48,749 nucleotides of DNA, from positions 1 through 48,749 of the forward strand of contig NZ_JAMXFD010000020.1 of assembly GCF_025370875.1 (NCBI RefSeq). The letters are read 5' to 3'. The notes beneath the pieces are model-generated. The model was not told where the DNA came from. It ran no database searches and saw only the letters and a list, made by a program, of their open reading frames with translations. The position numbers and the translations under genes were made by a program. Each line of letters begins with the position of its first letter. Position 1 is the stretch's first letter. The DNA comes from Laspinema palackyanum D2c (GTDB lineage Bacteria > Cyanobacteriota > Cyanobacteriia > Cyanobacteriales > Laspinemataceae). Shown piece by piece: positions 32,243 to 41,654 of this stretch.

Positions 32243-32758
32243 TTACTTGCGATTACTCAGCCATTTGGCAGCAGCAATTCCCATAATCGCCGCGACTAAC
32301 GGATTACTCAAAAACTTCATCATCCAGGGTTTATCCGCTAAAACATCCCGGAAAATATCAGGATGAGCGTGATAGGCAAATGCGGCTAATTTAGAAACAT
32401 CATCGGCCGACATTTTCTTGGCATGATGAGTCGAAAGAGAGAGTTGTTTTTCTAAATCGCGATCGCTGAGTCCGCGTTTTTTCAGTTCTTTAAAGAACTC
32501 CTGCGCCACATCATCCCGTTCATCGGGCTTAATTTGGGCGATCGCTTTTCGCAGTTCCGGTTCCATCTGGGCCGGAGGAATGCGATCGTGTTGCAGAGAC
32601 TCGCCAAATAAGCGCTGACGCTCTTCCCGAGTCGAGCGCTGGGCAAAATCATCAAAACTGTGATAATCCTCGGTTTGGGGAGCATTCGGCATCATCTCGC
32701 GATCGCCTCTTGCCAAATCGCCCATAATTTCCCGTTTATATTCATCACTCGTCGCCAT
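32243..32758 (-). CDS. Conserved helical protein with C-terminal membrane segment
   Basis: A 171-residue protein not recognised by domain. The charged helical body (MATSDEYKREIMGDLARGDR, STREERQRLFGESLQHDRIP, IKPDERDDVAQEFFKELKKR) is followed by a short amphipathic region and a C-terminal hydrophobic stretch FLSNPLVAAIMGIAAAKWLS that could be a tail anchor. Such proteins lie near CsbD and lipoprotein genes here, so a stress or envelope role is plausible but inferred. GGAG lies about 5-6 bases before the ATG. A strong terminator follows. Confidence 0.7.
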   Translation of the reverse strand: MATSDEYKREIMGDLARGDREMMPNAPQTEDYHSFDDFAQRSTREERQRLFGESLQHDRIPPAQMEPELRKAIAQIKPDERDDVAQEFFKELKKRGLSDRDLEKQLSLSTHHAKKMSADDVSKLAAFAYHAHPDIFRDVLADKPWMMKFLSNPLVAAIMGIAAAKWLSNRK

Positions 32759-32828
32759 ATCATTCTCCTAATTTATTCCATCGATAGATAAGATAGCTCG
32801 TCAAAACTGTTGCGATTTGACTCAACCT

Positions 32829-33275
32829 CTATCCCGCTTTATACTGAATCTGCTGGGACTGCACATCATAATCCGCCGTCAGAATCAGTTGTTTATCCGG
32901 TGCATAGACCAAGACTTTTAAATTCCGATTGGGGAAATTGTGATGAAAGCCTTGAGCCAGCGATCGGGCTAACTCTCGCACTTCATTCGGTCGAACTTCC
33001 GGCGTAATCACCACGCCTAACTTATCATTATCTCGCACATAAGCATCTTGAACCAGCCCTTTGGCATTTCGGACCACCCAGTTGCCAAAATTCTCCCCAG
33101 TTTGAGTATTACCGCGTTCGAGTTGCGAATAATTGTGCGGACTCGTCACCGATGGGGAGAGGCGGTTCGGTTGCTGCGCCGTTGGGGTTCCCACACTACA
33201 AGCGGTGACAAAGCTCAGGACTAATACCAAGACCAAAGCAGTCAACCCTTTCTGAACTCGCTTAAACACACTCAC
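32829..33275 (-). CDS. Lipoprotein, YhcN/YlaJ-like
   Basis: A 148-residue protein. Signal MSVFKRVQKGLTALVLVLVL ends at lipobox FVTAC. The mature part holds a low-complexity linker, then VVITPEVRPNEVRELARSLA and RNLKVLVYAPDKQLILTADY, a small alpha/beta domain reminiscent of the YhcN/YlaJ sporulation-lipoprotein family, which also occurs in cyanobacteria. The assignment is by pattern and tentative; a membrane-attached periplasmic location is likely. AGGA lies upstream of the ATG. It is 71 bp from the start of the preceding minus-strand gene and probably cotranscribed with it. Confidence 0.65.
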   Translation of the reverse strand: MSVFKRVQKGLTALVLVLVLSFVTACSVGTPTAQQPNRLSPSVTSPHNYSQLERGNTQTGENFGNWVVRNAKGLVQDAYVRDNDKLGVVITPEVRPNEVRELARSLAQGFHHNFPNRNLKVLVYAPDKQLILTADYDVQSQQIQYKAG

Positions 33276-33541
33276 CTGAATTTTCCTCCAAATTTTATAG
33301 TAATATCAAATCCGTTGTCAAGGGATGCCAGTTGATTTAAAGGTGAATTGATAGATTTCTTGTAAAATTTCTGGACTGACCCCTGTCAACAAACCTTTAA
33401 ACAAAAGATTGATGACTCTTCCGATTACTCCTTTTAAACAGGGCGCATCGGAAGCTTCCCTTCACCCTCACGCAAAAGGGTTCAGAGTTGAGGGAAGGAC
33501 AGGGATGCTCCCCGCCCTTCCCTCTCTTCAAAGATTAAGCT
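33276..33541. other. Intergenic with an 8-bp GC-rich hairpin
   Basis: AGGGAAGG (33491-33498) pairs with CCTTCCCT (33516-33523), without a T run on either strand. No gene. Confidence 0.4.
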
Positions 33542-33724
33542 CTAGTCGATCGCTTTTTTGATGTTATCTTTGATGTCTTCTTTGGCGTGTTTGGCTTCGG
33601 CCTCAGTTTGCTTCATTTTGCCCTCAGCCTGATCCTTGGGATCGCCGGTCACGTTTCCTAACGCTTCTTGCGCTTTCCCTTCGACATTCTTCATCGTTGC
33701 ATTAACTCTATCTTCAGCGCTCAT
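33542..33724 (-). CDS. CsbD family stress protein, copy 1
   Basis: A 60-residue hydrophilic protein, MSAEDRVNATMKNVEGKAQE, ALGNVTGDPKDQAEGKMKQT, then a charged helical tail. The pattern NVEGKAQEALGNVTGDPKDQAEGK is diagnostic for the CsbD family, small helical proteins induced by general stress in many bacteria; molecular function is unknown. GGAG lies about 6 bases before the start. A second, diverged copy lies 235 bp upstream on the same strand. Confidence 0.88.
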   Translation of the reverse strand: MSAEDRVNATMKNVEGKAQEALGNVTGDPKDQAEGKMKQTEAEAKHAKEDIKDNIKKAID

Positions 33725-33910
33725 ATTATTCTCCGTCTTTTTGACTGCGTTTTATCTGTATTGAGATTAGCAAGGATAACGAAGGAAAAGCATCTATCAA
33801 TGGATATATTCTCGCCCTACTCCTGAAGACTTCTAAGCGGGGATCGCTGATATATTAGCAGATTACTATTCCATTTTAGCTAATTTGGGGGTTATCAGCT
33901 TTTATCAAAT

Positions 33911-33946
33911 AAAAAAGAGGCAGAGTATTAATACTCTGCCCCTCTT
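33911..33946 (-). terminator. Terminator of CsbD copy 2
   Basis: On the minus strand AAGAGG-GGCAGAGTATT pairs with AATACTCTGCC-TCTT and is followed by a T run; it starts about 13 bp after the stop of the second CsbD gene. Confidence 0.85.
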
Positions 33947-33958
33947 CAGCTAACGGAC

Positions 33959-34156
33959 TTACAACTCTTCTATTTGAGTTCTCTTGACATCCAGTTCTTC
34001 TTTTAAATTTTCCGCCCCATGCTCAATATTGGCTTGGATTTGCTTGGCTTTACCCACCATTTTTTGCTTGGGGTCTCCCGTCAAATCACCCAAGGCTTCT
34101 TGGGCTTTTCCTTCGATATTCTTAGCTGTGGCTTTCATGCGATTTTCAATACTCAT
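33959..34156 (-). CDS. CsbD family stress protein, copy 2
   Basis: A 65-residue protein, MSIENRMKATAKNIEGKAQE, ALGDLTGDPKQKMVGKAKQI, then QANIEHGAENLKEELDVKRT. It is the same family as copy 1 but only moderately similar, so the two are an old tandem duplication or separate recruits. Each copy has its own spacing and copy 2 has its own terminator, hence probably independent transcripts. GGGAG precedes the ATG. Confidence 0.88.
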   Translation of the reverse strand: MSIENRMKATAKNIEGKAQEALGDLTGDPKQKMVGKAKQIQANIEHGAENLKEELDVKRTQIEEL

Positions 34157-34513
34157 CTTAATTTCTCCCTTTTATCTTTATTTTAGGGGCTAACTTATTG
34201 GGGTCATAGACTTAAATATTTAGCCTTAAATTCATACTAGCAATCCCATCCCCAAAATGCCATCTATCCTCCGACATATCTTTCTTTAAAAAAAACTAAA
34301 AAATAAGGGAAGAAGAGAAGCAGTCTCACCCATCCCCTCGATCCAGAAAGCGGTATCGTTCCTGAATGGGACCTACCCATTGGGGCGGAGGACATTTCCA
34401 ACGGGGTGCAAGTCCTGCACCCGTTCTAAAGCATCAACAGGGATTCCTATTTTGAGTCGATATTTCCCTCAACAACGCTCTACAATAGGAAAGAACTCAT
34501 CCTCCATCCGACT
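34157..34513. other. Intergenic between CsbD and uvrB
   Basis: Divergent region with promoters of both. A palindrome at 34401-34424 (ACGGGGTGCA and TGCACCCGT around AGTCC) resembles other dispersed cyanobacterial repeats such as those at 47261-47315. No gene. Confidence 0.5.
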
Positions 34514-36523
34514 ATGCAACCCTTTCGTCTTGAAGCGCCCTATCAACCGACAGGGGACCAACCCCAAGCGATCGCCAAACTGGTCCAAGGTATCCAAGGG
34601 GAAAAACCCTATCAAACCCTCTTAGGTGCCACCGGAACTGGGAAAACCTTTACCATTGCCTCGACGATCGCACAAGTGGGGAAACCCACCCTCGTTCTCG
34701 CCCATAATAAAACCCTCGCCGCCCAACTTTGTAACGAATTGCGGCAATTTTTTCCCCATAATGCCGTCGAATACTTTATCAGCTATTACGACTACTATCA
34801 ACCCGAAGCGTATATCGCCGTCACCGATACCTATATCGAAAAAACCTCCGCCATTAACGAGGAAATCGATATGCTGCGGCATTCGGCCACGCGATCGCTG
34901 TTTGAACGCCGGGATGTGATCGTCGTCGCCTCGATTAGCTGCATTTACGGGTTAGGAATGCCCTCAGAATACCTCAACGCCGCCATTCCCTTACAAGTCG
35001 GACAAGAACTCGAACCCCGGCAACTCTTGCGCGACCTCGCCGGTATCCAATATCATCGCAATGACGTAGAAATGGGTCGAGGACGCTTCCGAGTCAAAGG
35101 GGATGTCCTAGAAATCGGACCCGCTTATGAAGACCGAATTGTTCGCGTCGAGTTCTTCGGGGACGAAATCGAGGCCATTCGCTACATCGATCCCGTCACC
35201 GGGGGGATTCTCGCCAGTCTCGATACATTAAGTATCTATCCAGCACGTCACTTTGTCACCCCCGATGACCGCCTAGAAGCAGCTTGTCAGGCGATCGAAC
35301 TGGAACTCGAAGACCGCCTCCAGGAACTAGAAAAAGCGGGCAAATTAGTCGAAGCACAACGGATAGAACAACGCACTCGCTACGACCTGGAACTGCTGCG
35401 AGAAGTGGGATATTGCAACGGCGTGGAAAACTATTCCCGTCACATGGCCGGACGAGAAGCGGGAGACCCCCCGGAATGTTTACTAGATTATTTCCCCAAA
35501 GATTGGTTATTGGTGGTGGATGAATCTCACGTCACCGTCCCGCAAATTCGGGGAATGTACAATGGCGATCGCGCCCGAAAACTGGTCTTAATCGAACATG
35601 GATTTCGCCTCCCCTCTGCTGCGGACAACCGACCTTTAAAAGCCGAGGAATTTTGGGACAAGATGAATCAATGTATCTTCGTCTCTGCCACCCCTGGGGA
35701 CTGGGAAATCGAACAATCTGCCGGGGAAGTCATCGAACAGATTATTCGACCCACGGGAGTTGTAGACCCCGAAATCTTTGTCCGTCCCACGGAGGGTCAA
35801 GTGGATGATTTGTTAGGTGAGATTAAAGACCGAGTGAAACGCAATGAACGAGTCCTAATCACCACCTTAACCAAACGCATGGCGGAAGACCTCACGGAGT
35901 ATTTCCAGGACCGAGGAATTCGGGTGCGTTATCTGCACTCGGATATTAATTCCATCCAACGGATTGAGATTCTCCAGGACTTGCGGGAAGGGGAATTTGA
36001 TGTGTTGATTGGGGTCAACTTGTTACGGGAGGGGTTAGACTTGCCGGAGGTGTCTCTCGTGGCAATTTTAGATGGGGATAAAGAAGGATTTCTGCGATCG
36101 CATCGGTCCCTCGTCCAAACCATCGGACGCGCCGCCCGTCATATCCGGGGACAAGCTATCATTTATGCCGATAACATGACCAACAGCATGACCTTGGCGA
36201 TCGAAGAAACCGATCGCCGACGCGGAATTCAGACCGCCTACAATCAGATGCATGGCATTACCCCCACAACCATTATCAAGAAATCCAGTAATGCCATTTT
36301 GGCCTTTTTAGACGTTTCGCGCCGCTTAAATGCTGCGGAAGCCGAGGGGGTGGATTCCCTGACCCTCGCCCTTCAAGAATTGCCCTTAGAAGACATTCCA
36401 GAAGCCATTTCTAAACTGGAACTCCAGATGAAAGAGGCAGCCAAAAAGCTGGAATTTGAGGAGGCAGCCAAATTGCGCGATCGCATCAAGAAACTGCGGG
36501 ATAAACTCGTGGGTCATTCCTAA
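34514..36523 (+). CDS. uvrB: Excinuclease ABC subunit B
   Basis: A 669-residue DNA repair helicase-like protein that receives damage from UvrA and recruits UvrC in nucleotide excision repair. Visible are the Walker A motif GATGTGKT (residues 38-45), the damage-probing beta-hairpin [14 protein letters not shown], Walker-B-like LLVVDESHV, the helicase motif [20 protein letters not shown] and the C-terminal UVR domain ([20 protein letters not shown]) that contacts UvrC. Length and domain order are standard. The ATG start is at the family position ([17 protein letters not shown]). No SOS-type operator was identified upstream. Confidence 0.97.
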   Translation: MQPFRLEAPYQPTGDQPQAIAKLVQGIQGEKPYQTLLGATGTGKTFTIASTIAQVGKPTLVLAHNKTLAAQLCNELRQFFPHNAVEYFISYYDYYQPEAYIAVTDTYIEKTSAINEEIDMLRHSATRSLFERRDVIVVASISCIYGLGMPSEYLNAAIPLQVGQELEPRQLLRDLAGIQYHRNDVEMGRGRFRVKGDVLEIGPAYEDRIVRVEFFGDEIEAIRYIDPVTGGILASLDTLSIYPARHFVTPDDRLEAACQAIELELEDRLQELEKAGKLVEAQRIEQRTRYDLELLREVGYCNGVENYSRHMAGREAGDPPECLLDYFPKDWLLVVDESHVTVPQIRGMYNGDRARKLVLIEHGFRLPSAADNRPLKAEEFWDKMNQCIFVSATPGDWEIEQSAGEVIEQIIRPTGVVDPEIFVRPTEGQVDDLLGEIKDRVKRNERVLITTLTKRMAEDLTEYFQDRGIRVRYLHSDINSIQRIEILQDLREGEFDVLIGVNLLREGLDLPEVSLVAILDGDKEGFLRSHRSLVQTIGRAARHIRGQAIIYADNMTNSMTLAIEETDRRRGIQTAYNQMHGITPTTIIKKSSNAILAFLDVSRRLNAAEAEGVDSLTLALQELPLEDIPEAISKLELQMKEAAKKLEFEEAAKLRDRIKKLRDKLVGHS

Positions 36524-36622
36524 ATCAACCCTTTGGCGGGTGAACAACTCCATCCGCCATCTTATCCCGCCACCCTAAACTATGGTAAAATTATCATCCC
36601 CTGTTGTTTATCCCTCGAACCG

Positions 36623-36847
36623 ATGGCAATTACGAGAACTGAAGCCAAACAATTATTAGAACGGCTAATTTTTGATGAAGAACCCCCCAGAGAGTGGGTA
36701 CAAGATGTCTGGGAAATGAGTCCCACCCTGGGAGAAACCGCCGCTAAATTATGGGACGTTTATGAAGCCATCATTGAATGCTGTCCCGAAGAGAAACTAG
36801 AAAATTTACTGCACAGTATCTATCAAGAATCCCTGAAAGACTTGTAA
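36623..36847 (+). CDS. Small acidic protein of unknown function
   Basis: A 74-residue protein starting MAITRTEAKQLLERLIFDEE; an upstream extension of 30 codons in the same frame is unlikely because it lacks protein-like text. It is acidic, helical, with PPREWVQDVWEMSPTLGETA and ECCPEEKLENLLHSIYQESL. I do not recognise a named family; size and style fit small cyanobacterial conserved proteins. It lies 99 bp after uvrB on the same strand. Confidence 0.6.
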   Translation: MAITRTEAKQLLERLIFDEEPPREWVQDVWEMSPTLGETAAKLWDVYEAIIECCPEEKLENLLHSIYQESLKDL

Positions 36848-36941
36848 ACTTTCCAAAGTGGAATAACCGGAACCCTTGCCAAGAGTAAGTTAATCCGGCT
36901 ATTCTAGGAAGCAATGCAAATCAACTGGAGAATAGGCAGTC

Positions 36942-37310
36942 GTGACAGAAGCAACCAATGTACTAGGGGGAAAACTGGAAAATTGCTGCACCTCCCCCAT
37001 GACGGGATATTATCGAGATGGAAAATGTAACACCGGAGGCGGAGACTACGGTGCTCATGTCGTTTGTGCACAAGTCACCGAAGAGTTTCTCACCTTCAGC
37101 AAACAGCGGGGAAATGATTTGACCTCCCCGGTTCCCTTGTTTAATTTTCCCGGCTTAAAACCAGGCGATCGGTGGTGTTTGTGCGCCTCTCGCTGGAAAG
37201 AAGCCCTCGATGCCGGAGTCGCACCCCCCGTTGTCCTGTCTGCCACTCACATATCCGCTTTAGAGTATGTCTCGGAAGAGGAACTCAAACAATATGCGAT
37301 AGAAGAATAG
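36942..37310 (+). CDS. DUF2237 family protein
   Basis: A 122-residue soluble protein matching DUF2237: N-V-L-G-G-x-L-x-x-C-C (TNVLGGKLENCCTSPMTGYY), then GGDYGAHVVCAQVTEEFLTF, PGLKPGDRWCLCASRWKEAL and APPVVLSATHISALEYV. The adjacent cysteines (CC, VCA, WCLCA) and the His before ISALEYV are conserved and could bind a metal; the function is unknown. The start is a GTG; CAGTC precedes it with no strong ribosome site. It lies 94 bp after the preceding small gene. Confidence 0.88.
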   Translation: MTEATNVLGGKLENCCTSPMTGYYRDGKCNTGGGDYGAHVVCAQVTEEFLTFSKQRGNDLTSPVPLFNFPGLKPGDRWCLCASRWKEALDAGVAPPVVLSATHISALEYVSEEELKQYAIEE

Positions 37311-37471
37311 ATTAATAACCGACCCGAACGCAGCGGCTAATACAGCCCAAATTCTCGCTGAATTACGCTGAGTTCGGATCGGCAGGGACGGCGACGACTC
37401 AGGCATACATACAGGCAGCCGAAAAAACTGCCTCGATTCATCCCTTACCTATTCTGTTACCCTGGATCCCC

Positions 37472-38746
37472 ATGCGTACTTTTATTACCGTTTGGCTGGG
37501 TCAGTTGGTCTCCACCTTTGGAAGTCGAATGACCAATTTTGCCTTGATTGTCTGGACCTGGGAAGTGACCGGATCAGCCACGGCCCTAGGGTTGGTGACG
37601 GTGTTTACCCAACTGCCGAGTTTAGCCGTCGCCTTATTTGCCGGGGCTCTGATCGATCGCAGCGATCGCAAAGTGGCGATCATTGTAGGCGATTCCATTG
37701 CCGCACTGTCCACCTTGGCAATTTTGCTGTTAGCAGCAGTCGGTCAACTGCAACTCTGGCATCTGTTCCTGATTAATGGCATCAATGGCATTTTCGGGGA
37801 AATCCAACAATTAGCCTATTCTGCGTCAGTGAGTTTGATGGTCCCGAAACAGCACTATGTCCGGGTCAGCAGCATGAAATCCATGCTGCATTACGGGCCG
37901 AGTATTTTAGCCCCCGCCTTTGCCGGTGCCCTGTACCCCATCACCGGATTGGCGGGAATTGCCGCTATTGACTTATTGACCTTTGCCGTCGGGGTGAGTA
38001 CGGTGCTTTTGGTCAAAATCCCTCAACCCCCCCGAAGTGAGGTGACTTCTGAACAGCCAAAACTTTGGCATGAACTCACGTTTGGCTGTCGTTATATTAT
38101 GGCCCGGGCATCCTTATTCGGATTTTTCGGATTAGAGTTGCTGTTTTGGTTCGCTCACGATTTCGGCGCAGTGATGCATCGGTCTACTATTTTAGCCCGC
38201 ACCGATGGGAATGCCGAAGTGCTGGGGATGGTGAGTGCAGCGGCGGGAATTGCCGGAATTATTGGGGCAATTGCGTTGAGTTGGTGGGGTGGACCCAAAC
38301 ACCGGATTCAGGGATTTTTAGGGTCTGCGATCGCCGTGGGTATCAGTAAAACCCTATTTGCCCTCGGTCAATCCCTGTCAATTTGGATCCCGATGCAGTT
38401 GTCCTCCTCTCTGAATTTTCCCCTGTTAACCAGTTCCAGTACCGCAATTTGGCTGGAAAAAATCCCCCCAGAAGTCCAGGGACGGGTGTTTGCCGCTCAA
38501 TCTTTCGGGCTAGGAGTGGTTTCAACTGTGGCAACAGCAATTGCGGGTCCCTTAGCCGACGGCTTCTTTGAACCCGCCATGCAACCTGGGGGGGCATTAA
38601 CACCTTGGTTTGGGAGCATCTTCGGTACAGGTCCCGGTTCCGGGATGGCGTTGTTATATGCGATCGCCTCCCTGGTTTTGATTCTGGTGGGAATTCTGGG
38701 ATACCGTTGGCCCCTGGTGCGCCAGATAGAAAAAAGCAAAATCTAG
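37472..38746 (+). CDS. Major facilitator superfamily transporter, DHA3/EntS-like
   Basis: A 424-residue membrane protein with about 12 helices. It has the MFS loop signature GALIDRSDRK after helix 2 and the start MRTFITVWLGQLVSTFGSRM, typical of the DHA3 group that includes the enterobactin exporter EntS and macrolide exporters. A cytoplasmic interdomain loop follows KIPQPPRSEVTSEQ. Because the next genes form a siderophore uptake operon, export of the siderophore is the most economical role, but the substrate is not shown by sequence. It has its own terminator (38754-38781), so it is not strictly in the uptake operon. Confidence 0.83.
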   Translation: MRTFITVWLGQLVSTFGSRMTNFALIVWTWEVTGSATALGLVTVFTQLPSLAVALFAGALIDRSDRKVAIIVGDSIAALSTLAILLLAAVGQLQLWHLFLINGINGIFGEIQQLAYSASVSLMVPKQHYVRVSSMKSMLHYGPSILAPAFAGALYPITGLAGIAAIDLLTFAVGVSTVLLVKIPQPPRSEVTSEQPKLWHELTFGCRYIMARASLFGFFGLELLFWFAHDFGAVMHRSTILARTDGNAEVLGMVSAAAGIAGIIGAIALSWWGGPKHRIQGFLGSAIAVGISKTLFALGQSLSIWIPMQLSSSLNFPLLTSSSTAIWLEKIPPEVQGRVFAAQSFGLGVVSTVATAIAGPLADGFFEPAMQPGGALTPWFGSIFGTGPGSGMALLYAIASLVLILVGILGYRWPLVRQIEKSKI

Positions 38747-38753
38747 TTGAAAG

Positions 38754-38781
38754 AATTCTTAACTATTTGCTAAGAATTTTT
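38754..38781 (+). terminator. Terminator after the MFS transporter gene
   Basis: Stem AATTCTTA (38754-38761) with TAAGAATT (38771-38778), followed by a short T run. A/T-rich and moderately stable; it begins 8 bp after the stop. Confidence 0.55.
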
Positions 38782-39004
38782 AACAAAAGATTCATTATTG
38801 AGAAATAACACCAGCCCTGGGAAGCCCTGAATTCTTCAGAGTCCAGGGTTAGGAACTCCTGATAAATCAAGCAAAACTTCCATTCAATCCCGACTCAGGG
38901 AGGGTTTTCGTTGAAATAACCCGGCCCCATTTCCTCTTTTTACCAAAAAATGTTTGCAATTACCCCTTGACAGTAGCAGACCACTTAGGATAGATTGACT
39001 CCAC

Positions 39005-39032
39005 TAATGCAAATTAATATCAATAACTGGAA
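39005..39032 (+). promoter_or_regulatory. Possible Fur-type operator upstream of the siderophore receptor
   Basis: TAATGCAAATTAATATCAAT is A/T-rich with partial likeness to iron-box words (AATNNNAATTAAT) and lies about 35-55 bp before the receptor start. Iron regulation of such operons by Fur is established in cyanobacteria; this particular site is only a candidate. Confidence 0.3.
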
Positions 39033-39059
39033 TGAATTGCAAAAACTTTTATTGTATAG

Positions 39060-41648
39060 ATGGGGTCTAAGGAGAGGAAATTGAGAGTTGAATCGTTATT
39101 ACCTGGAGTCTTGCTATCGGGTACAACTGCCCTGGTACTGGCTGCTCCAGTGCTCGCCCAAGTCGTAGAAGTAACCGGAGTGCGAGTGGAATCTACCCCC
39201 ACTGGGTTACAAATTGTCTTAGAAACAACCGGCGATCGCGTTCCCCAGGTCTTCACCTCTAGTTTTGGTGAGACCACGATTGTTGACATTACGAATGCTC
39301 AACTGCGATTGACTCAGGGGAGTTCATTTCGCCAAGACAATCCGGCCGAGGGCATCCAGTCAATCGCCGTCACGATGTTAGATTCCAACAGCGTTCGCCT
39401 CACCGTCACCGGAACTAGCACGATGCCAACGGTACAGGCGATGGACCCGACCAACCCCCTCACCTTTGAGGTGATCACCTCGACGGATGTTGCCGAAGAG
39501 GAACCTTTCCCGGATAGTGACCCGGAGGTGGTTCCGGAGCCTGAAACGCCTACCACACCAGAGACTCAAGCGGATCAGGAACTGGATATCATAGAAATTA
39601 TTGTTACCGCCACCCGAACTGCCGAACGGTTAATCAAAGTGCCGCGATCGGTTACCGTGGTCGATCGCCAAGATATCGAGGAACAGACCACGATTTCTAC
39701 CGACTTGCGGGAAGTTTTGGCAAAAACCGTCCCGGGTTTGGGACCGCCGACGAGTGGCAGTACCCCCAGATCCGTCATCCAAACCTTACGGGGAAGAAAC
39801 GTTGCCATTTTAATCGATGGCATTCCCCAAACCTCCAATTACGGACTGGATCGGGAACTGCGCGCCGTTGATCCCAATACCATTGAGCGCGTTGAAGTGG
39901 TGCGCGGACCGACGGCGATTTATGGAAGTCAGGCAACTGGGGGATCGATTAATATCATTACCCGACGCCCGACTCAAGATGCGTTTAGCATTGATACCGG
40001 AATTAGTTTCACGGGTTCTTTGACCGAGTTCTCCGATAGTATCGGTAACCGGCAATATTTCGGACTCTCGCAAAAAGAGGGAATTATTGACTATAGTGTA
40101 TCCGTCGTGCGCGAAGATAGTGCGGGAATTTTTGATGGTAGAGGCGATCGCATTCCTGAAACCAGTGGCGGTGGCGTCATTGATGCCCGAGAATATAGCG
40201 CTTTGGGTAAATTGGGATTAGATATCACCGATACCCAACGCCTGCAACTCACCGGCAGCTATTTTGTCGGACGACAAGACACGAACTTTATTTCTGACCC
40301 GATTGTTCGAGACTTAGAAGGTCAGCAAAAAGCCCGTCCCCTAAGAGTGAACGGCAATTTTGAGGGAACCGACGATGCCGGAGACGAAAATTTTATCGTC
40401 AGTTTGCGCTATAACCATGACGATATTCTCGGCAGTCAATTACAAGCTCAAACCTACTACCGAGAATATACCTCAATTGTCGGGGCTGCGGACTTTCGCG
40501 GTGGATTTTTTGATAACATTGCCCGTCAGCGTGCTCAAGGAGACAAATGGGGGGGACAACTCCAAGTGGAAACCCCCCTCACTTCATCGGGAAGCGCTCG
40601 TCTGCTGTGGGGTGTGGATTATGTCAACGAGGAAAACCAAGCGCCGTTTGAGGAATTTGACCCCGTAGCTTTTGACGAGCGGGGTGTGTTTAGAAAAATC
40701 GGTAACCGGACTTTTGTTCCCCGGTATAATGTCAACCAACTCGGCTTATTTGCTCAAGGGAACTGGGATGCAACGGAGTGGTTGAGACTCACTGGAGGGG
40801 TCCGTCATGAACGAATTGGCCTGAGTGTGGATGATTACACCACATTTTTTGGAGACCCCATCGAAGGGGGCGATCGCGACTTTAACGACACCGTATTTAA
40901 TGTGGGCTCGACCGTCAATTTAACCCCAGAATTCGCGCTATTTGCTAATTTTGCTCAAGGCTTTTCCATTCCCTCTTTTGGGGGCGTTCTTCGCAATCCT
41001 CCGGAAGAGTTTACCAGTGTTGATAATGACCTGGACATTACTGATCCGGTTAAGGTCAATAACTATGAAATCGGGGTGCGTGGACTTTGGCCCGAAATCC
41101 AAGTTTCTCTCGCTGGATTTTACAATACCTCAGATTTAGGGGAAGACTATACCTTTGTGGATGGGATTTCCCAACTCGTCCGTGCACCGGAACGGATTTA
41201 CGGCGTAGAAGCAACAGCAGATTGGCAGCCCGGGGCTAATTTTACATTAGGGGGAACTCTAAGCTGGACTGAGGGAGAAAGCGATGCGGAAGATTCTGGG
41301 GATTATTTAGCCATTTCGAGTTTCCGAATTTCTCCAATTAAAGCAACGGCTTACCTGGCTCATCAAACCACAGAAAATTGGTCCAATCGTTTGCAATTCC
41401 TCTATTCAGGTCAACGGGGACGCGCCTTTGATGATGAAGTGGATGACAACGAAATTGATGCCTATTTCCTGGTGGATTATGTGGGTAGCATTCAATTAGG
41501 GGCAGGCCGTTTAGAATTTGGGGTGGAGAATTTACTCAATGCGCAGTATTTCCCCGTGCAATCTCAAGTTTTGGGGGGCTTTAATGAAGTCTTTAATGCA
41601 GCAGGAACAGGCCGAACATTAAAAATCGGGTACTCATTGAGGTTTTAA
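39060..41648 (+). CDS. TonB-dependent siderophore receptor with N-terminal AMIN domain
   Basis: An 862-residue outer-membrane receptor. It has a signal peptide (cleavage after APVLA), an AMIN domain at about 35-145 (EVTGVRVESTPTGLQIVLET, SSFGETTIVDITNAQLRL) as in cyanobacterial FecA/IutA/SchT-type receptors, and an acidic Pro/Thr linker. A TonB-box-like DIIEIIVTATR precedes the plug (about 185-290, VPRSVTVVDRQDIEEQTT, GRNVAILIDGIPQTSNYG, RVEVVRGPTAIYGSQATGGS). A 22-strand-type barrel ends with the outer-membrane Phe (YSLRF). Hydroxamate siderophores such as schizokinen are the usual ligands of relatives. It starts an operon with binding protein, permeases and ATPase. Confidence 0.93.
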   Translation: MGSKERKLRVESLLPGVLLSGTTALVLAAPVLAQVVEVTGVRVESTPTGLQIVLETTGDRVPQVFTSSFGETTIVDITNAQLRLTQGSSFRQDNPAEGIQSIAVTMLDSNSVRLTVTGTSTMPTVQAMDPTNPLTFEVITSTDVAEEEPFPDSDPEVVPEPETPTTPETQADQELDIIEIIVTATRTAERLIKVPRSVTVVDRQDIEEQTTISTDLREVLAKTVPGLGPPTSGSTPRSVIQTLRGRNVAILIDGIPQTSNYGLDRELRAVDPNTIERVEVVRGPTAIYGSQATGGSINIITRRPTQDAFSIDTGISFTGSLTEFSDSIGNRQYFGLSQKEGIIDYSVSVVREDSAGIFDGRGDRIPETSGGGVIDAREYSALGKLGLDITDTQRLQLTGSYFVGRQDTNFISDPIVRDLEGQQKARPLRVNGNFEGTDDAGDENFIVSLRYNHDDILGSQLQAQTYYREYTSIVGAADFRGGFFDNIARQRAQGDKWGGQLQVETPLTSSGSARLLWGVDYVNEENQAPFEEFDPVAFDERGVFRKIGNRTFVPRYNVNQLGLFAQGNWDATEWLRLTGGVRHERIGLSVDDYTTFFGDPIEGGDRDFNDTVFNVGSTVNLTPEFALFANFAQGFSIPSFGGVLRNPPEEFTSVDNDLDITDPVKVNNYEIGVRGLWPEIQVSLAGFYNTSDLGEDYTFVDGISQLVRAPERIYGVEATADWQPGANFTLGGTLSWTEGESDAEDSGDYLAISSFRISPIKATAYLAHQTTENWSNRLQFLYSGQRGRAFDDEVDDNEIDAYFLVDYVGSIQLGAGRLEFGVENLLNAQYFPVQSQVLGGFNEVFNAAGTGRTLKIGYSLRF

Positions 41649-41654
41649 GTACAG

